Source: Xestospongia bergquistia
Taxonomy: Eukaryota > Porifera > Demospongiae > Haplosclerida > Petrosiidae
Assembly (NCBI GenBank): GCA_963965975.1
Contig: CAWYPL010000003.1
Location: 1 to 64,000, forward strand
DNA: 64,000 nucleotides
Reading direction: 5' to 3'
Shown: positions 45,550-55,231 of the stretch, in pieces
Position numbering within the stretch: the first letter of the stretch is position 1
Layout: each line of letters begins with the position of its first letter
Program-made: the position numbers and the translations under genes
Notes under the pieces: model-generated
Databases searched by the model: none
Told to the model about the DNA's origin: nothing
Seen by the model: the letters and a program-made list of their open reading frames with translations, nothing else

Positions 45550-45621
45550 TTTTATTAGATCAAGGGAACTCCCAAACACCGACTTTTCTGGTTTTAATAG
45601 GTCTTTATTAGCTTTATCTCT

Positions 45622-45663
45622 ATAACAAACTAGTTTTGACTTGTAGGTCTTCTTCAGTGTTAT
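45622..45663 (-). ncRNA. Type I hammerhead ribozyme motif at PLE-1 3' end
   Basis: Minus strand in order: ATAACA (stem I), CTGAAGA (core CUGANGA, 45,651-45,657), A, GAC-CTACAA-GTC (stem II, 45,638-45,649), AAAA (45,634-45,637, GAAA expected), CTAGTT (minimal stem III of about 2 bp), then TGTTAT, which pairs perfectly with ATAACA. The cleavage site would be after TT (UUU). Only G12 is changed (to A). Minimal type I hammerheads with a very short stem III are known from PLEs and act best as dimers. This copy is probably inactive. Confidence 0.75.
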
Positions 45664-45806
45664 GAGTGCTTGGTAACACCATTCGTTTTTTATAGAAAAT
45701 TCTAAGTAAATTTGCAGTAGGAAAAGCTAGCCAATATTTTCTAAATTGCAAGTTGATATTTTTAAAACAATGTATCTATGGGGGGTATACATACCCCCCA
45801 GAATGT

Positions 45807-46400
45807 TTATATAGAGTCTATTAGTTTCCATAGGTCTTCATTTTCATCAAGGGTCTCCTCCTCTCTGTCATCTGATTCTAGATTTCTTAGCATTTGATCT
45901 AGTTCATTTAGGGATGCTGATATGGAGTATTCCTGGTTTAGTAGGTGGTCTATTTCCTCTGACAGACTAGATGTAGCAGGTTGTGGTCTTGGGTCTTGTA
46001 AAGGCTCTGTAGCTTCTAGAGGTATAATGATGGGCTCTGGTTGGTGATATGGTCTTGAATGCTTTGTTTGAGTATCTAGTTCATGCAGTATCCAAGGGAA
46101 AATCTCCTTGTTTTTCAGTAATGATTGTTGATATATATAACTGTTAGTGTTCTTAGGATCTGCCTGGTATGCTCTGGTTTCTATGCATGAATTTTTAGAT
46201 CTTGGTATCTTTGGTATGGCTTTAAAATTGGACAAAAGTTTTCTTTGGTGAGTTTTAGTATGCCTTTTTAGGGTATCTTTCCTCAGTGAACTATAATTAC
46301 AATCTAGGCAGTAGTGTTTGTTGTTGTGACTTTTTAAGTGTCTTTTTAGATCTCCATGTTGTTGTACATGTTGCCACGTCTTTCACATAGTAGATTCTCC
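45807..46400 (-). pseudogene. C2H2 zinc-finger ORF downstream of GIY-YIG in PLE-1
   Basis: The 142-codon frame ending at 45,807 extends upstream in frame through YCLDCNYSSLRKDTLKRHTK (about 46,250-46,310), a canonical C2H2 finger (C-x2-C-x12-H-x3-H). Before it, HGDLKRHLKSH looks like the end of another finger, whose Cys codons now read TGA and TGG. The rest is polar with KNKEIFPWILHELD and an acidic C-terminus (SDDREEETLDENEDLWKL). It begins about 250 bp after the GIY-YIG stop. It could be a second PLE ORF (nucleic-acid-binding protein) or captured host sequence. Confidence 0.6.
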
Positions 46401-46649
46401 ATTTCTGTTGTTCTTTATTTAGTCATTGTTGTTGTTTATTTGTTATTATATCCTTTAACCTTTATGCAAGCTGTATGTTTATCGTTGCTATGTTTGATCG
46501 TCTTTTGTTTACTTTTGAGGTGTCATCATGATTTGCTTCACAATCGACCCTTGTCGGTTATCAACCATTGGTGAGTGTGATTAAAAAAGTGCAGTTTCAA
46601 TTCAGATCTTCATTGTGCCATTCCAATTCAGGTTAGGTTTCATATTGGA
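46401..46649 (-). other. Spacer between PLE-1 endonuclease and zinc-finger ORF
   Basis: No conserved frame on the minus strand. The plus frame at 46,356-46,574 is probably chance. Confidence 0.4.
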
Positions 46650-46945
46650 TTACCATCTACCATTGAGGCCTCTTGGCATTAGGGTATTTAGTAGAGTCAT
46701 CCAAGATTCTTCCAATCTCAGCCTTCTGTTTTTATCTTTTTCTTGGTCAACTATTGTGATTGAGTAGTCATCTATGGTGTGATTATATGATCTATAGTGT
46801 ATTGCTACTGGGTGATCCTTATTGGTTCTTATGGAGCTTTCATGGTTTCTACATCTACAGTTCATACTGTTGGAGGTCTTCCCCACATATTGAATATTGC
46901 AGATATTACAGGTCATCACATAAATGATGTCATTTGATTTGCAGT
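46650..46945 (-). pseudogene. GIY-YIG endonuclease domain of PLE-1
   Basis: The frame reads DIIYVMTCNICNIQYVGKT, a GIY-YIG motif (IIY and YVG), followed by CRCRNHESSIR and the HPVAIHYRSYNH box, then EESWMTLLNTLMPRGLN at the end. The preceding linker contains PCLQARCLTC (about 47,015-47,045), the Cys-rich motif usual before PLE endonucleases. A frame change at about 46,946 separates it from the upstream part. It would nick target DNA for priming. Confidence 0.88.
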
Positions 46946-49300
46946 TAAAGTTGCCTCATTGGATATGAGTAATTTTCCCTGCTTGAGACTACATAAGAGG
47001 TGTTCATGTGACTGCATGTTAAGCATCTTGCTTGCAGGCAAGGTTGACTTAAATTGGGTTTGTTGTTGAAATGTATGTTTGATTTAACTAATTTGTCCTT
47101 TAAGTTTGGACTTCTGCTGTAGGTGATTTGTATTTGGTCTGGTGTGATTGCTGATTTCCTTGTCATCAGTAATAGTCCTTCATATTTTTTTAAGATCTGA
47201 TGAAGATTGGGGTTCATAGGGTTGTAGTTGGTGATTAGTCTGATCTTGTTGGTACTTTTCTTTGGGGTTGGTCTTAGGAGGATTAGTCTATCCATTTTTC
47301 TTACTGTTTCCATGGCTTCATCAAGTAGGGTGATTGGGTATCTTCTGAGTTTCAGTTGGTTATATATTTTCTTGGCTTCTTGTTCAAAATGGTGGTCTTC
47401 TGTACATATTCTCTTGCATCTGATTAGAAGTCCATAAGGGACTGAGTTTTTCTGATTTCTTGGGTGAGCAGAGTTGTAATGTATATAGTATTTCTGGTCA
47501 GTTGGCTTGTGGTACATTCTAGTATATATTCTGTTGTTTTTGAGATCTGTACACCATTGTGTCTAGGAATGGGATTTCATTCTGGTCAATATTGTATGTA
47601 AATTTTATTTTGTTGTGATGGTTGTTGAATGCTTTCAAGAATTTGTCTAATTCCATTCTTCCAAATTGCCAGATCATCAATATGTCATCAATAAACCTTA
47701 ACCAGGTTTTTGGTTGTTTAGGGTAGTTTGAGAGGAAGTTTGTTTCCAGGTAGTGCATAAAGATAATGGCATAATTGGGTGCCATTCTGGTTCCCATAGC
47801 TGTCCCTTGGGTTTGTTCATATAGTTGTCCATTGAAGTTGAAGAAGATTTTTGTAAGTACTTGGAGGGCTAGGTTAGAAATGAACATTTTTAGAAGGGTG
47901 TCAGTCCCTGTTTCCTCCATCATTCTATTTATGGCTGCTATGCCTTCATTATGTGAAATGTTTGTATATAGGTAACTGACATCAATGGTTACAAGCAGGT
48001 CTTCAGGGTCTAGTTGAATGTTTTTCATTATGTTGATAAAGTGGGTTGTGTCCATTATATAACTGGGTATTCTGGGTGTATATTGTTTCAAATGGGAGTC
48101 CACAAAGGCTGAGATTTTTTCTGTGATAGATCCTATGCTGTTAACTATTGGTCTTCCTGGATTTCCTGGTTTGTGTATTTTTGGTAGTATATAAAAAGTT
48201 GATGTCCTGGGATTCTTTGTTTGTAGGCTTTCCTTGGTTGTGTCTGTTATGATTCCTAATCTCCAAGCTTGATCAATAAGGTGATGTATGTATTTGTTGT
48301 AATTGGTTGTTGGGTCTGAAGTTAGTGGCTTGTAGTGTTCTGGGTTGAGTAATTGTCTGTGGGCTTCCTGAATATAATCTGCTTTATTCATGATGACTAT
48401 ACTGCCTCCTTTGTCTGCTGGCTTAATAACTATGTTGTTGTTATGTAGGTCCCTCATAGCCTGAACTTGTTTCTGTGGTAAGTTATTCTTTCTTCTAGAT
48501 GTGGTGGGGGTTTCTAGTTCTTTTAAATAGGCTTTTATTATAGAGTGTCTATAAGTATCTAGAAAGGGATCTTGTCCACTAGGTGGGGTCCAGCCTGAAC
48601 TGGGCTGTAGTATCTGATTGTGGTTTGGTTGTTGTGATATTTGGGATTGGTTTCCTATATCTGTAAAATGGTATTTTAATCTGACTCTTCTATCAAAAAG
48701 GAGTATGTCTTGAAGCATTTTTGCTGGGTGGTCTCTTCTGGGGGTTGGTATGAAATGGGAGTCCTTTCGACAAAAGATTGATTTCATCCTTGGATAGGTG
48801 ATGATTACTTAAATTTGTTATTGGGGGGTTGGGCTTCTGATACCTGTGATTATTATGTTTCTTTTTGCTTGGTTGTTGCTGGTTGAGGTGGGAGTGGGTT
48901 GTTTGGACTTCTTCCTTTTGAGTTCCTGTTGTGTTTCTCTTGCTATTTGTGCTAGTATGTCTTCTATTGTATTCCATTGGTCCTGGTTGGTTAGGGTTTT
49001 TAAGTTATGTAGGATGGGGGAGTATTCCTGTTCAAGTCTGCTGGATCTGTCTTTCCAGTAATCTCTGAGCTTTTCTGTAAGGATCAAACCTGCTCTCTGT
49101 AGAGAGTCTTCCCATTCAGTAGTGAATGTTGCTGGAGTATCTGGTATTCTGGGTGTGACCTTAGGTATGAGACCTCTGGGGGGTCTGCTTGAATCTATGG
49201 ATGCTTGGAGCAACTCTGTGTGATGATTGGCTCTTTCTATGCCTCTGGTTAGCTTGAAAAGGGCTTTTAGATGTCCTTGTAAGGAACTGTCCAGTTCCAC
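46945..49300 (-). pseudogene. N-terminal domain and reverse transcriptase of PLE-1
   Basis: The first frame (48,818-49,300, 160 codons from 49,300) is a Ser/Thr/Lys-rich N-terminal domain. The next (48,693-48,977) contains NHHLSKDEINLLSKGL, the usual PLE motif before RT. A frame change near 48,765 leads to the 422-codon frame 47,519-48,787. This has ADKGGSIVIMN, YILPKIHKPGNPGRPIVN, LLVTIDVSYLYTNI, GTAMGTRMAPNYA and the catalytic box RFIDDILMIW, then IPFLDTMVY. A one-base frame change at 47,518 leads to the thumb and linker (46,945-47,517). All RT catalytic aspartates are present. Few lesions suggest recent activity. Confidence 0.9.
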
Positions 49301-49380
49301 TCTGTTTTTGATTATGTGTAAGTTTGGAGTATTAGTTGCTATGGTTTGGTTTATATAATGGCATTATAATTGTAATAATG

Positions 49381-49488
49381 ATAATAATTGTAATAATTGT
49401 AATTGTAATAAGTGCATAATATTGTATAATTATATTATGATGTGATCCTATATCAGTAAATAGGCATTTATTTTTTTTGTGAGGGGGA
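49381..49488 (+). other. Gypsy C 3' UTR end and polypurine tract
   Basis: AT-rich TAATAATTGTAAT repeats resume after PLE-1, then GTGAGGGGGA (49,479-49,488) abuts the LTR. The same tract precedes the gypsy D LTR, so it is the likely plus-strand primer. Confidence 0.75.
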
Positions 49489-49888
49489 TGTTACATATGC
49501 TTTTCCCAAGTCAGATGATATTGCCTGACATGCAGAGGCAGATTCTAAGTATAAAGTTAACTAAGTAAACTAAGTACATCTGTCATAAGGATGACATCTG
49601 TCATCCAGGCTTAAGTGGCATGTGTCAAATCAATTTCCTACTAGCATAAGTAGCATTTCCTATTAGCTTAAGTAGATTAAGTAAACACATGCAAACATAA
49701 TCCTTAACTGCCAATTAAGTCAATAAGGAAACAGACTAGTCCCTTCATTGATGTACCATATGCATTCAGTGACATGATGTAAAGGATAACCAATAGCTTC
49801 AATAAAGGATCACAGATCACAATATATATAGGAGAGTATTAGTTATTATTTCTGCAAAGAACTCTGAAGGACTGGATACACAGTAACA
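49489..49888 (+). repeat. 3' LTR of gypsy C, with a 30-bp micro-inversion
   Basis: It aligns with 38,828-39,267 except that 49,517-49,546 (GATATTGCCTGACATGCAGA and the 10 bases after) is the reverse complement of the corresponding 38,852-38,881. It also lacks the TATA-box part (about 39,093-39,125 of the 5' LTR) and part of the end (CATTCTG). Confidence 0.88.
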
Positions 49889-49893
49889 CAAAC

Positions 49894-50986
49894 AGTTCAG
49901 TTACTTTTAACATTAAAATGGAAAAAAAACCCCTAAAAGCAGCAAACAAAATATGGTCAAGAAATTTGAAATAGAAGTCACATTGGAACTTGAACTCGGA
50001 TGAATATGAGTATCACATAGCTATATATATGTACAAAACTTAGTTTCTTGGACAAATGCTTCTGTTGCGATTGATACAAAGAGAAAAATAAATATAACTG
50101 CCAATTGTTGCGACTTACAAAACCAGACGTATTTGCATATTGTATAAACACACGTGTACAATCTGAAGCAGCTAAGTGGAACATCTCAAGAATTGCAGGG
50201 ATAGAAAACAAAAATAAATCCCAGAAAAACCAAATGATCTTGTATTTGGTACATAAATATGATTACCAAACATGGAATACCCATCGTTTGACAAATTAAT
50301 TGGTGTGCATACTCATGGTACTTGTGTACATGCCTACAAAATGTGAAGCCTGTACAGCAAAAACAAAGGCCTGTAGGACAGATGACAACAAACCATCGCA
50401 TATGCAAAATCAACCGAAAAACAATAGAAAATACACCTGTGTTATTTTTTGGTTTATTAATTTTCAGGGAGCATCTGGATTTTCTGGATCTGGATTGGAA
50501 CTAAAGGCAAAAAAAGACGGTCCAGCAATGATGTCATGATCTTGTATTTGGTACAGATCTACTCCTAATATCGATTAGTTCACTTGGCAAAAAGGTGGGC
50601 ACAATGCGATACAGGTGTCAATTTTAATATATACATTTGCATCTTTGGAAATTCTGAGCTATTCGTTCCAGAAACATTTTGATAAATGCTATCTAAATAG
50701 TAACTAAGTAACTATACTAAAACTTTTACTATAGTAAAACCTATCTTGCTCGGACCTAATTTTGTGCGGAGACCTTGTCATCCATGGATAACTCTCAAAT
50801 GAACTGGAATTTTAAGCAGTTTACCTCCTTTGCACGCACAAACCTGTCCTATGCAGACAATGGACACCTCTCTGCACTGAAGAACTCTTAAAACCAGTTT
50901 TGCAAGGACAAAATTTAAGCAAAATTTACACAGGCAGTGTCATCTCACTTCATAAAAGGCAAATGAAAGTGCACAGAAGTGCATTA
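49894..50986. other. CpG-retaining intergenic segment
   Basis: CpG is clearly more frequent than in surrounding DNA. Frames such as 50,105-50,299 and 50,300-50,539 show no recognisable protein. A segment from about 50,734 (TATAGTAAAACCTATCTTGC) looks like the start of a further pogo-like MITE, but no matching end was found. Confidence 0.45.
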
Positions 50987-51172
50987 CAGGTTGGTCCCGC
51001 TTAAGCCTGATTTTTTGGAGCATGAAAATATGTCCAGCTTAGCAGTAATCCGGCTTAACAGTACTAATTTGCATTAAATTAATTAAATTATACAAATAAT
51101 AAATTATGCATAAAATCCGGGCTAAAGGGGAATCTGGCTTAACCGCTGTACGGCTTAAGGGGGACCCACCTG
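50987..51172. mobile_element. Tigger/pogo-like MITE, copy 1
   Basis: 186 bp with ends CAGGTTGGTCCCGCTTAAGC and, inverted, CAGGTGGGTCCCCCTTAAGC. It is flanked by TA (50,985-50,986 and 51,173-51,174). It is clearly the same family as 57,809-57,995. No coding capacity. Confidence 0.85.
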
Positions 51173-51812
51173 TATTATAATTTTTAGCGATTTCTTTTAT
51201 GTATGTTCCTTGAATTTTAAATTAAGTTAAACATGTAAATGTGTTACCAACGATGCAATATCGTAAAACCTGTGTTGGACGGTCTCCCGCTCATACCTGT
51301 AAAGTTTTTTGTAAAAAGGAAATAAACTGCTGTTTCTAATATTGCAAATTGTTTATTGTTTAGATATTTCTTATATTTACTGGTAATATAAATACAAAAG
51401 ACCTCAATGACTATTTACACAGTATACAGAATATATTCCTAATTACAGAAATTTTTAATTTGAATAGAGTTTGTCATGAAATTTGAGCTATAAATATTTA
51501 CGAAAAATAACGATGAAAGTTTCATCATACATACACACTGTATCATCATAAGCAATGATCTATATCATTTCGCAGGTCAAGCGAATATCCGTTTTATAGT
51601 GGTTTGAGATAGAACACCCTATGCTTTGGCCTCAACACAATACATTAGCCTTAGTACCTAATATCTCATGGATACAATCAAACCTGCATTTTTGTACCTC
51701 TTGCTTAACCACTGAGTAAACCTCCCTCCAAAATGTGGCATCACTACTTTATTGAAACTCGACTTGATAAATCTTTACCTCGAATTTGTTATTAATTTTG
51801 GTTAAGAAATTA
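51173..51812. other. CpG-retaining intergenic segment
   Basis: No coding potential. CGTAAAACCTGTGTTGGACGG (about 51,271) and ACAATCAAACCTGCATTTTT (about 51,675) resemble starts of other pogo-like short elements. Confidence 0.35.
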
Positions 51813-52831
51813 CAGGTCAGGTCCGGTTAGGTCGACTTTCACGGGTAGTAAAGAATTCCGTCGATTTAACCGATCCTCAACACAACTGGCAGGATGCTTG
51901 GTACCTGAGCTAAATACTGCTGGGGCTGAGATTGGTTGGCCAGCTGACGTAATTGTTAAAGCATTTGGATGGGTCGGACAGGATGGACATTCTCCTGGGG
52001 AGGGAACCTCAGGTCAGCTGGCTGACTTAAATCATTAAAGCAGCTGGATGGGTCTGGCCTGATGTTTTCTCAGGGTAGGGGAGCTCATCAGTTGGGTGAC
52101 GTTATTGTTTAAGCAGTTGGATGGGTTGAACAGGCCAGACATTCAGGGAAGGGGAATACAGTTGGCCTCATTCTGGGAAAAAGGGCCAAAGCAGAGCTAT
52201 GCACAGTGCTCACTGGCTGGGCTTGCGCTTTGCTGGCTCAAAATGGAATCCAGCTTGTAGAAAGCTTTTTTTCGGAACAGACGAAAGAGTGGCCTATTCT
52301 CTGGGAAGGCTGATGCTCCGCTGGCCAGGAATGGAATCTAGCTGAAGGTGGCCCCTTCGCGCATGGTCGACATGAAATACAGTATATACAGCATCATCTT
52401 GAAGTCAAAAGTTACACATGCATGACATTACATTTTGTGATGATAAATCTACTGTACTTGTCACAAATGAACTGAAATATACTGTAGTACAATAGTCAAT
52501 TTCGTAAAAGCCATTAAGGCAGAAGCCAATACACCAGATTGATTTTTTTTTCATCTAATGTTGCACAAATATACAGCTCCAGAATTTTACACATCCAGTG
52601 TCTGACAACCATGCTGGGATGTATTGTATGAAATAAGGCTGGTATGTTTTGATAAGGCTCTGTTGATGTTCCCTTAAACAAAATACAGTAAGTTAGTTTA
52701 ACTGGTCCGAATTTCATGAAAATGGGACTTTGGTTTGAATAAGTCGGTTTATCCAATCTACAATACGAAACAATCGGGGAGTAGGAAATTGCATCGGTTT
52801 ATTCTAGCTCGGTTAAACCGGAATCGACCTG
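51813..52831. mobile_element. ~1.0-kb nonautonomous DNA transposon with TA duplication
   Basis: The left end CAGGTCAGGTCCGGTTAGG and the inverted right end CAGGTCGATTCCGGTTTAACC form diverged terminal inverted repeats flanked by TA (51,811-51,812 and 52,832-52,833). The CAGGT start is shared with the MITEs above. No transposase is encoded. Frames inside (52,514-52,756) look like chance. Confidence 0.55.
51925..52165. repeat. Three ~80-bp tandem units inside the 51.8-kb transposon
   Basis: Units share CAGCTGxxTGAC, ATTGTTAAAGCA, TTGGATGGGT and GGGxxGGGGA at about 51,940, 52,015 and 52,090. They are diverged from each other. Confidence 0.65.
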
Positions 52832-52833
52832 TA

Positions 52834-53165
52834 TATTCAAAAGGTATGTATAATCTACAAAATGATTTGAAACAAAAGTGGTCCGCATTCCTCGGTAAGA
52901 ACTCGACACTTTGTGAAGTACACTGATTAGTCTTTCTACACCCAGAAAGTGTCTATCGCAGTTTCATTAGGACGAACGATAGTAACTAATGCTATAAGGG
53001 CTATATTCCATTAGCTGGGTATAATGGAAGACAACAAAATAACTAGTTAAGCGCATACGGCACGATATGACCTAGAGTTACAATACATATCTTTATATGT
53101 CACTAGGGCAAATTAATGTATGTTTCTTATTTTATGTGTGTGTACAATCAAAATATGCCTCCTAC
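52834..53165. other. Intergenic up to the gap
   Basis: CpG-containing unique sequence with no recognised feature. Confidence 0.4.
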
Positions 53166-53365
53166 NNNNNNNNNNNNNNNNNNNNNNNNNNNNNNNNNNN
53201 NNNNNNNNNNNNNNNNNNNNNNNNNNNNNNNNNNNNNNNNNNNNNNNNNNNNNNNNNNNNNNNNNNNNNNNNNNNNNNNNNNNNNNNNNNNNNNNNNNNN
53301 NNNNNNNNNNNNNNNNNNNNNNNNNNNNNNNNNNNNNNNNNNNNNNNNNNNNNNNNNNNNNNNNN
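53166..53365. other. Assembly gap (200 N)
   Basis: Exactly 200 N, probably a placeholder. It replaces the 5' LTR and leader of gypsy D, since the sequence after it corresponds to position 40,279 of gypsy C, about 1.45 kb from that element's left end. Confidence 0.99.
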
Positions 53366-53650
53366 CAAATAGATCAGAGGTGTTGAGTCTAGTTGTGGTT
53401 ACATGGTGCAAAGCCCTTGAGGAAATTGGTGTTCATGCCAAAAGTACAGAGAGTGTGAGGCAATTCCCTCTAATCTACATTTAGAAATCCTTACAGGGTT
53501 ACTGAAGCCCACTGAGTACTGTGTGTTGATGGTTAAGATAGTGATCAGTTGTGTAATAGGCTGTCCACAGTAGATAATATATTAAATATCAAGGTATATC
53601 ACAGTCAGGTGTTAAAGTACACATAGTAATAGGATACTGTAATAGCCAAT
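53366..53650 (+). other. Leader of gypsy D
   Basis: Noncoding leader matching 40,279-40,564 of gypsy C (GTCTAGTTGTGGTTACATGG, AGTGTGAGGCAATTCCCTCT). Confidence 0.8.
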
Positions 53651-54616
53651 ATGAGTAAGATAGGTAATCCAGACTTTAACTGGAGTGCATCATCACTAGA
53701 ACAGGAATTCATCAGGTTCAAGAAAGTGGCCAGAAACAACTTTATAGCACACAAAACAACAAATAGAGAACAACAAGGCAGTTTTCTAAGAGGCTGGATA
53801 GGAGGCATAGGTGAAGAAAAACCAGAGAGTTTCAACTGGACAGATGATAACTTCTACAACCCAGATGAAATATTGGAAAGACTACAGCAGGTAATACAAC
53901 CAAGTACTATACCTCAAAATAATAAATACAAAAAAGATCTAATTACATACAGGCAGACAACAGAAACCTTTAGTCAATTTTTTGTAGAACTCAAGAGAAA
54001 GTATGATTTGGCCAAAGACAACTCCAAATACTTATGCAGGGAACACAACACATGCAAGGAGTGCATAGACAGGATGAAACAAGAAGACCTAATGTCTTAT
54101 ATATACACAGGGGTTAAGAAGCAAAGAGCTAGGGAGCTGATAGACCAACTAGCAACAGCAGACCACACTCTAGAGAAGTATAAAAGCATATGTGAAGGAT
54201 GTGACATCACTGATAATAATGCACAAATTTTTAATAATACAGGTGCAGAAGAAGGTGGTGCTACAGGTGGTAATATATATGCTTTCAGAGGTAAAGGCCA
54301 AGGTAAAAACAATAACTACAACAATAGAACAAAATGTCAAAACTGTGGAAACTTTCACAAAAAGGATCCATGTAGGGCTAAAGACCAAAAATGTAATATT
54401 TGTCATAAAATAGGTCACTTCAGCAAAGTATGCCAGAGAAGACAACAAACTGCAGCACAAGTTCAAGCACAGAGAAGATTTACACCAAAACAGAAACCCG
54501 GCAGATTTGGAGGTAAACAAATACATGAAATTGAAAATGACAATTTGTATATAGTAGATAGTGCAGGCAATCAGATAGGCATAACTGACTATGAAAGTGT
54601 CAACCAGGCCTTCTAG
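53651..54616 (+). CDS. gag: gag of gypsy D, best-preserved copy
   Basis: A 321-codon open frame from ATG 53,651. The first ~185 residues are capsid-like and helical (FIRFKKVARNNFIAHKTTNR, FSQFFVELKRKYDLAK). Gly/Asn-rich linker sequence follows. Then two zinc knuckles lie at about residues 230-275: CQNCGNFHKKDPC and CNICHKIGHFSKVC. A basic Gln/Arg stretch leads to the end. The product would assemble particles and bind element RNA. The TAG at 54,614-54,616 replaces CAG present in gypsy C, so it is a nonsense mutation and the natural frame ran on into protease. Being in a dead element, expression is doubtful. Confidence 0.85.
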   Translation: MSKIGNPDFNWSASSLEQEFIRFKKVARNNFIAHKTTNREQQGSFLRGWIGGIGEEKPESFNWTDDNFYNPDEILERLQQVIQPSTIPQNNKYKKDLITYRQTTETFSQFFVELKRKYDLAKDNSKYLCREHNTCKECIDRMKQEDLMSYIYTGVKKQRARELIDQLATADHTLEKYKSICEGCDITDNNAQIFNNTGAEEGGATGGNIYAFRGKGQGKNNNYNNRTKCQNCGNFHKKDPCRAKDQKCNICHKIGHFSKVCQRRQQTAAQVQAQRRFTPKQKPGRFGGKQIHEIENDNLYIVDSAGNQIGITDYESVNQAF

Positions 54617-55231
54617 GAACTAAACTATGCAATAATTGATTCAATAAAATTTTCTTTAGATCCAGGTACAGGCAAGCTAAATTATAATTCCAAGAATTCC
54701 AATGTTGAAATTAATCAAGTTTTGCATGCCAAAACATGGAAAGAAGCAGAGACAACAATTATGATGTACCCATCTGATGACAAGGGAAAGATCACAGGAA
54801 GACCCAAGGGCATGAGGAGCAAGCTGGACACAGGTGCAGGTGCTAATATAATGTATTTGAGTGCTTACAAGTCTCTCAATCCTAGTGACTTTGACAAAGA
54901 TGGTAACCCTACTGGAATTTTCCAAAGGGCAAGCACTGTATTGAAATCATTTGGGGGCAGGCAGATACAACAATATGGTATAAAAACCATAAAGTGTGCC
55001 TGGGACAAGAAACTGTGGTTATTAAATTTTCACATTGTAGATGCAGAAGGACCCATCCTGATAGGGTTAGGAACAATGCCGAAGTTAGACATGATCCAGT
55101 TTCATCCCCAAGTTCATATCTCTTGCATAGACATAAATGCGATCCAACCCAGCCTGGCCAGGCAAGGTGAGAAAGATGTAGAGATTGATGTTATGTCTAA
55201 GACTAATGACAATAATTCTGTTTCAGAATGA
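54617..55231 (+). pseudogene. pol: Protease region of gypsy D
   Basis: In frame with gag after the TAG. The 169-codon piece from 54,722 contains RSKLDTGAGANIMYLSAYKS (retropepsin DTGA), KTIKCAWDKKLWLLNFHIVD and ILIGLGTMPKLDMIQFHP. It ends with an acidic linker and TGA at 55,229-55,231, followed by CTA. The frame continues open beyond this stop into RT. Confidence 0.88.

Larger units (their letters stand above)
45550..49365 (-). mobile_element. PLE-1: near full-length Penelope-like element
   Basis: A 3.8-kb insertion is flanked by the exact 15-bp duplication ATAATTGTAATAATG (45,535-45,549 and 49,366-49,380) in the 3' UTR of gypsy C. On the minus strand it encodes an N-terminal domain, RT, GIY-YIG endonuclease, then a separate zinc-finger ORF, and ends with a hammerhead-type motif at 45,622-45,663. 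There is no inverted terminal copy. The reading frames are broken at only a few places, so it is comparatively young. Confidence 0.9.
38828..49888 (+). mobile_element. Gypsy C: Ty3/gypsy retrotransposon with nested insertions
   Basis: LTRs 38,828-39,267 and 49,489-49,888 are flanked by the 5-bp duplication CAAAC (38,823-38,827 and 49,889-49,893). Between them lie a primer site, a 1.3-kb leader, a gag-pol frame (40,565 to about 45,430) and an AT-rich 3' UTR into which PLE-1 (45,550-49,365) is inserted. Its integrase also carries a 28S rRNA patch. No env is present. Gypsy D (53,366-59,155) is a sister copy. The RT box IANDILVYG (family IADD type) and the CCHC gag suggest a mag-like gypsy lineage (tentative). 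Confidence 0.92.

Noticed and set aside
45990..49250. Plus-strand frames within PLE-1 (for example 47,228-47,437 and 48,846-49,061)
   Set aside because: Hydrophobic antisense shadows of the RT and N-terminal coding regions.
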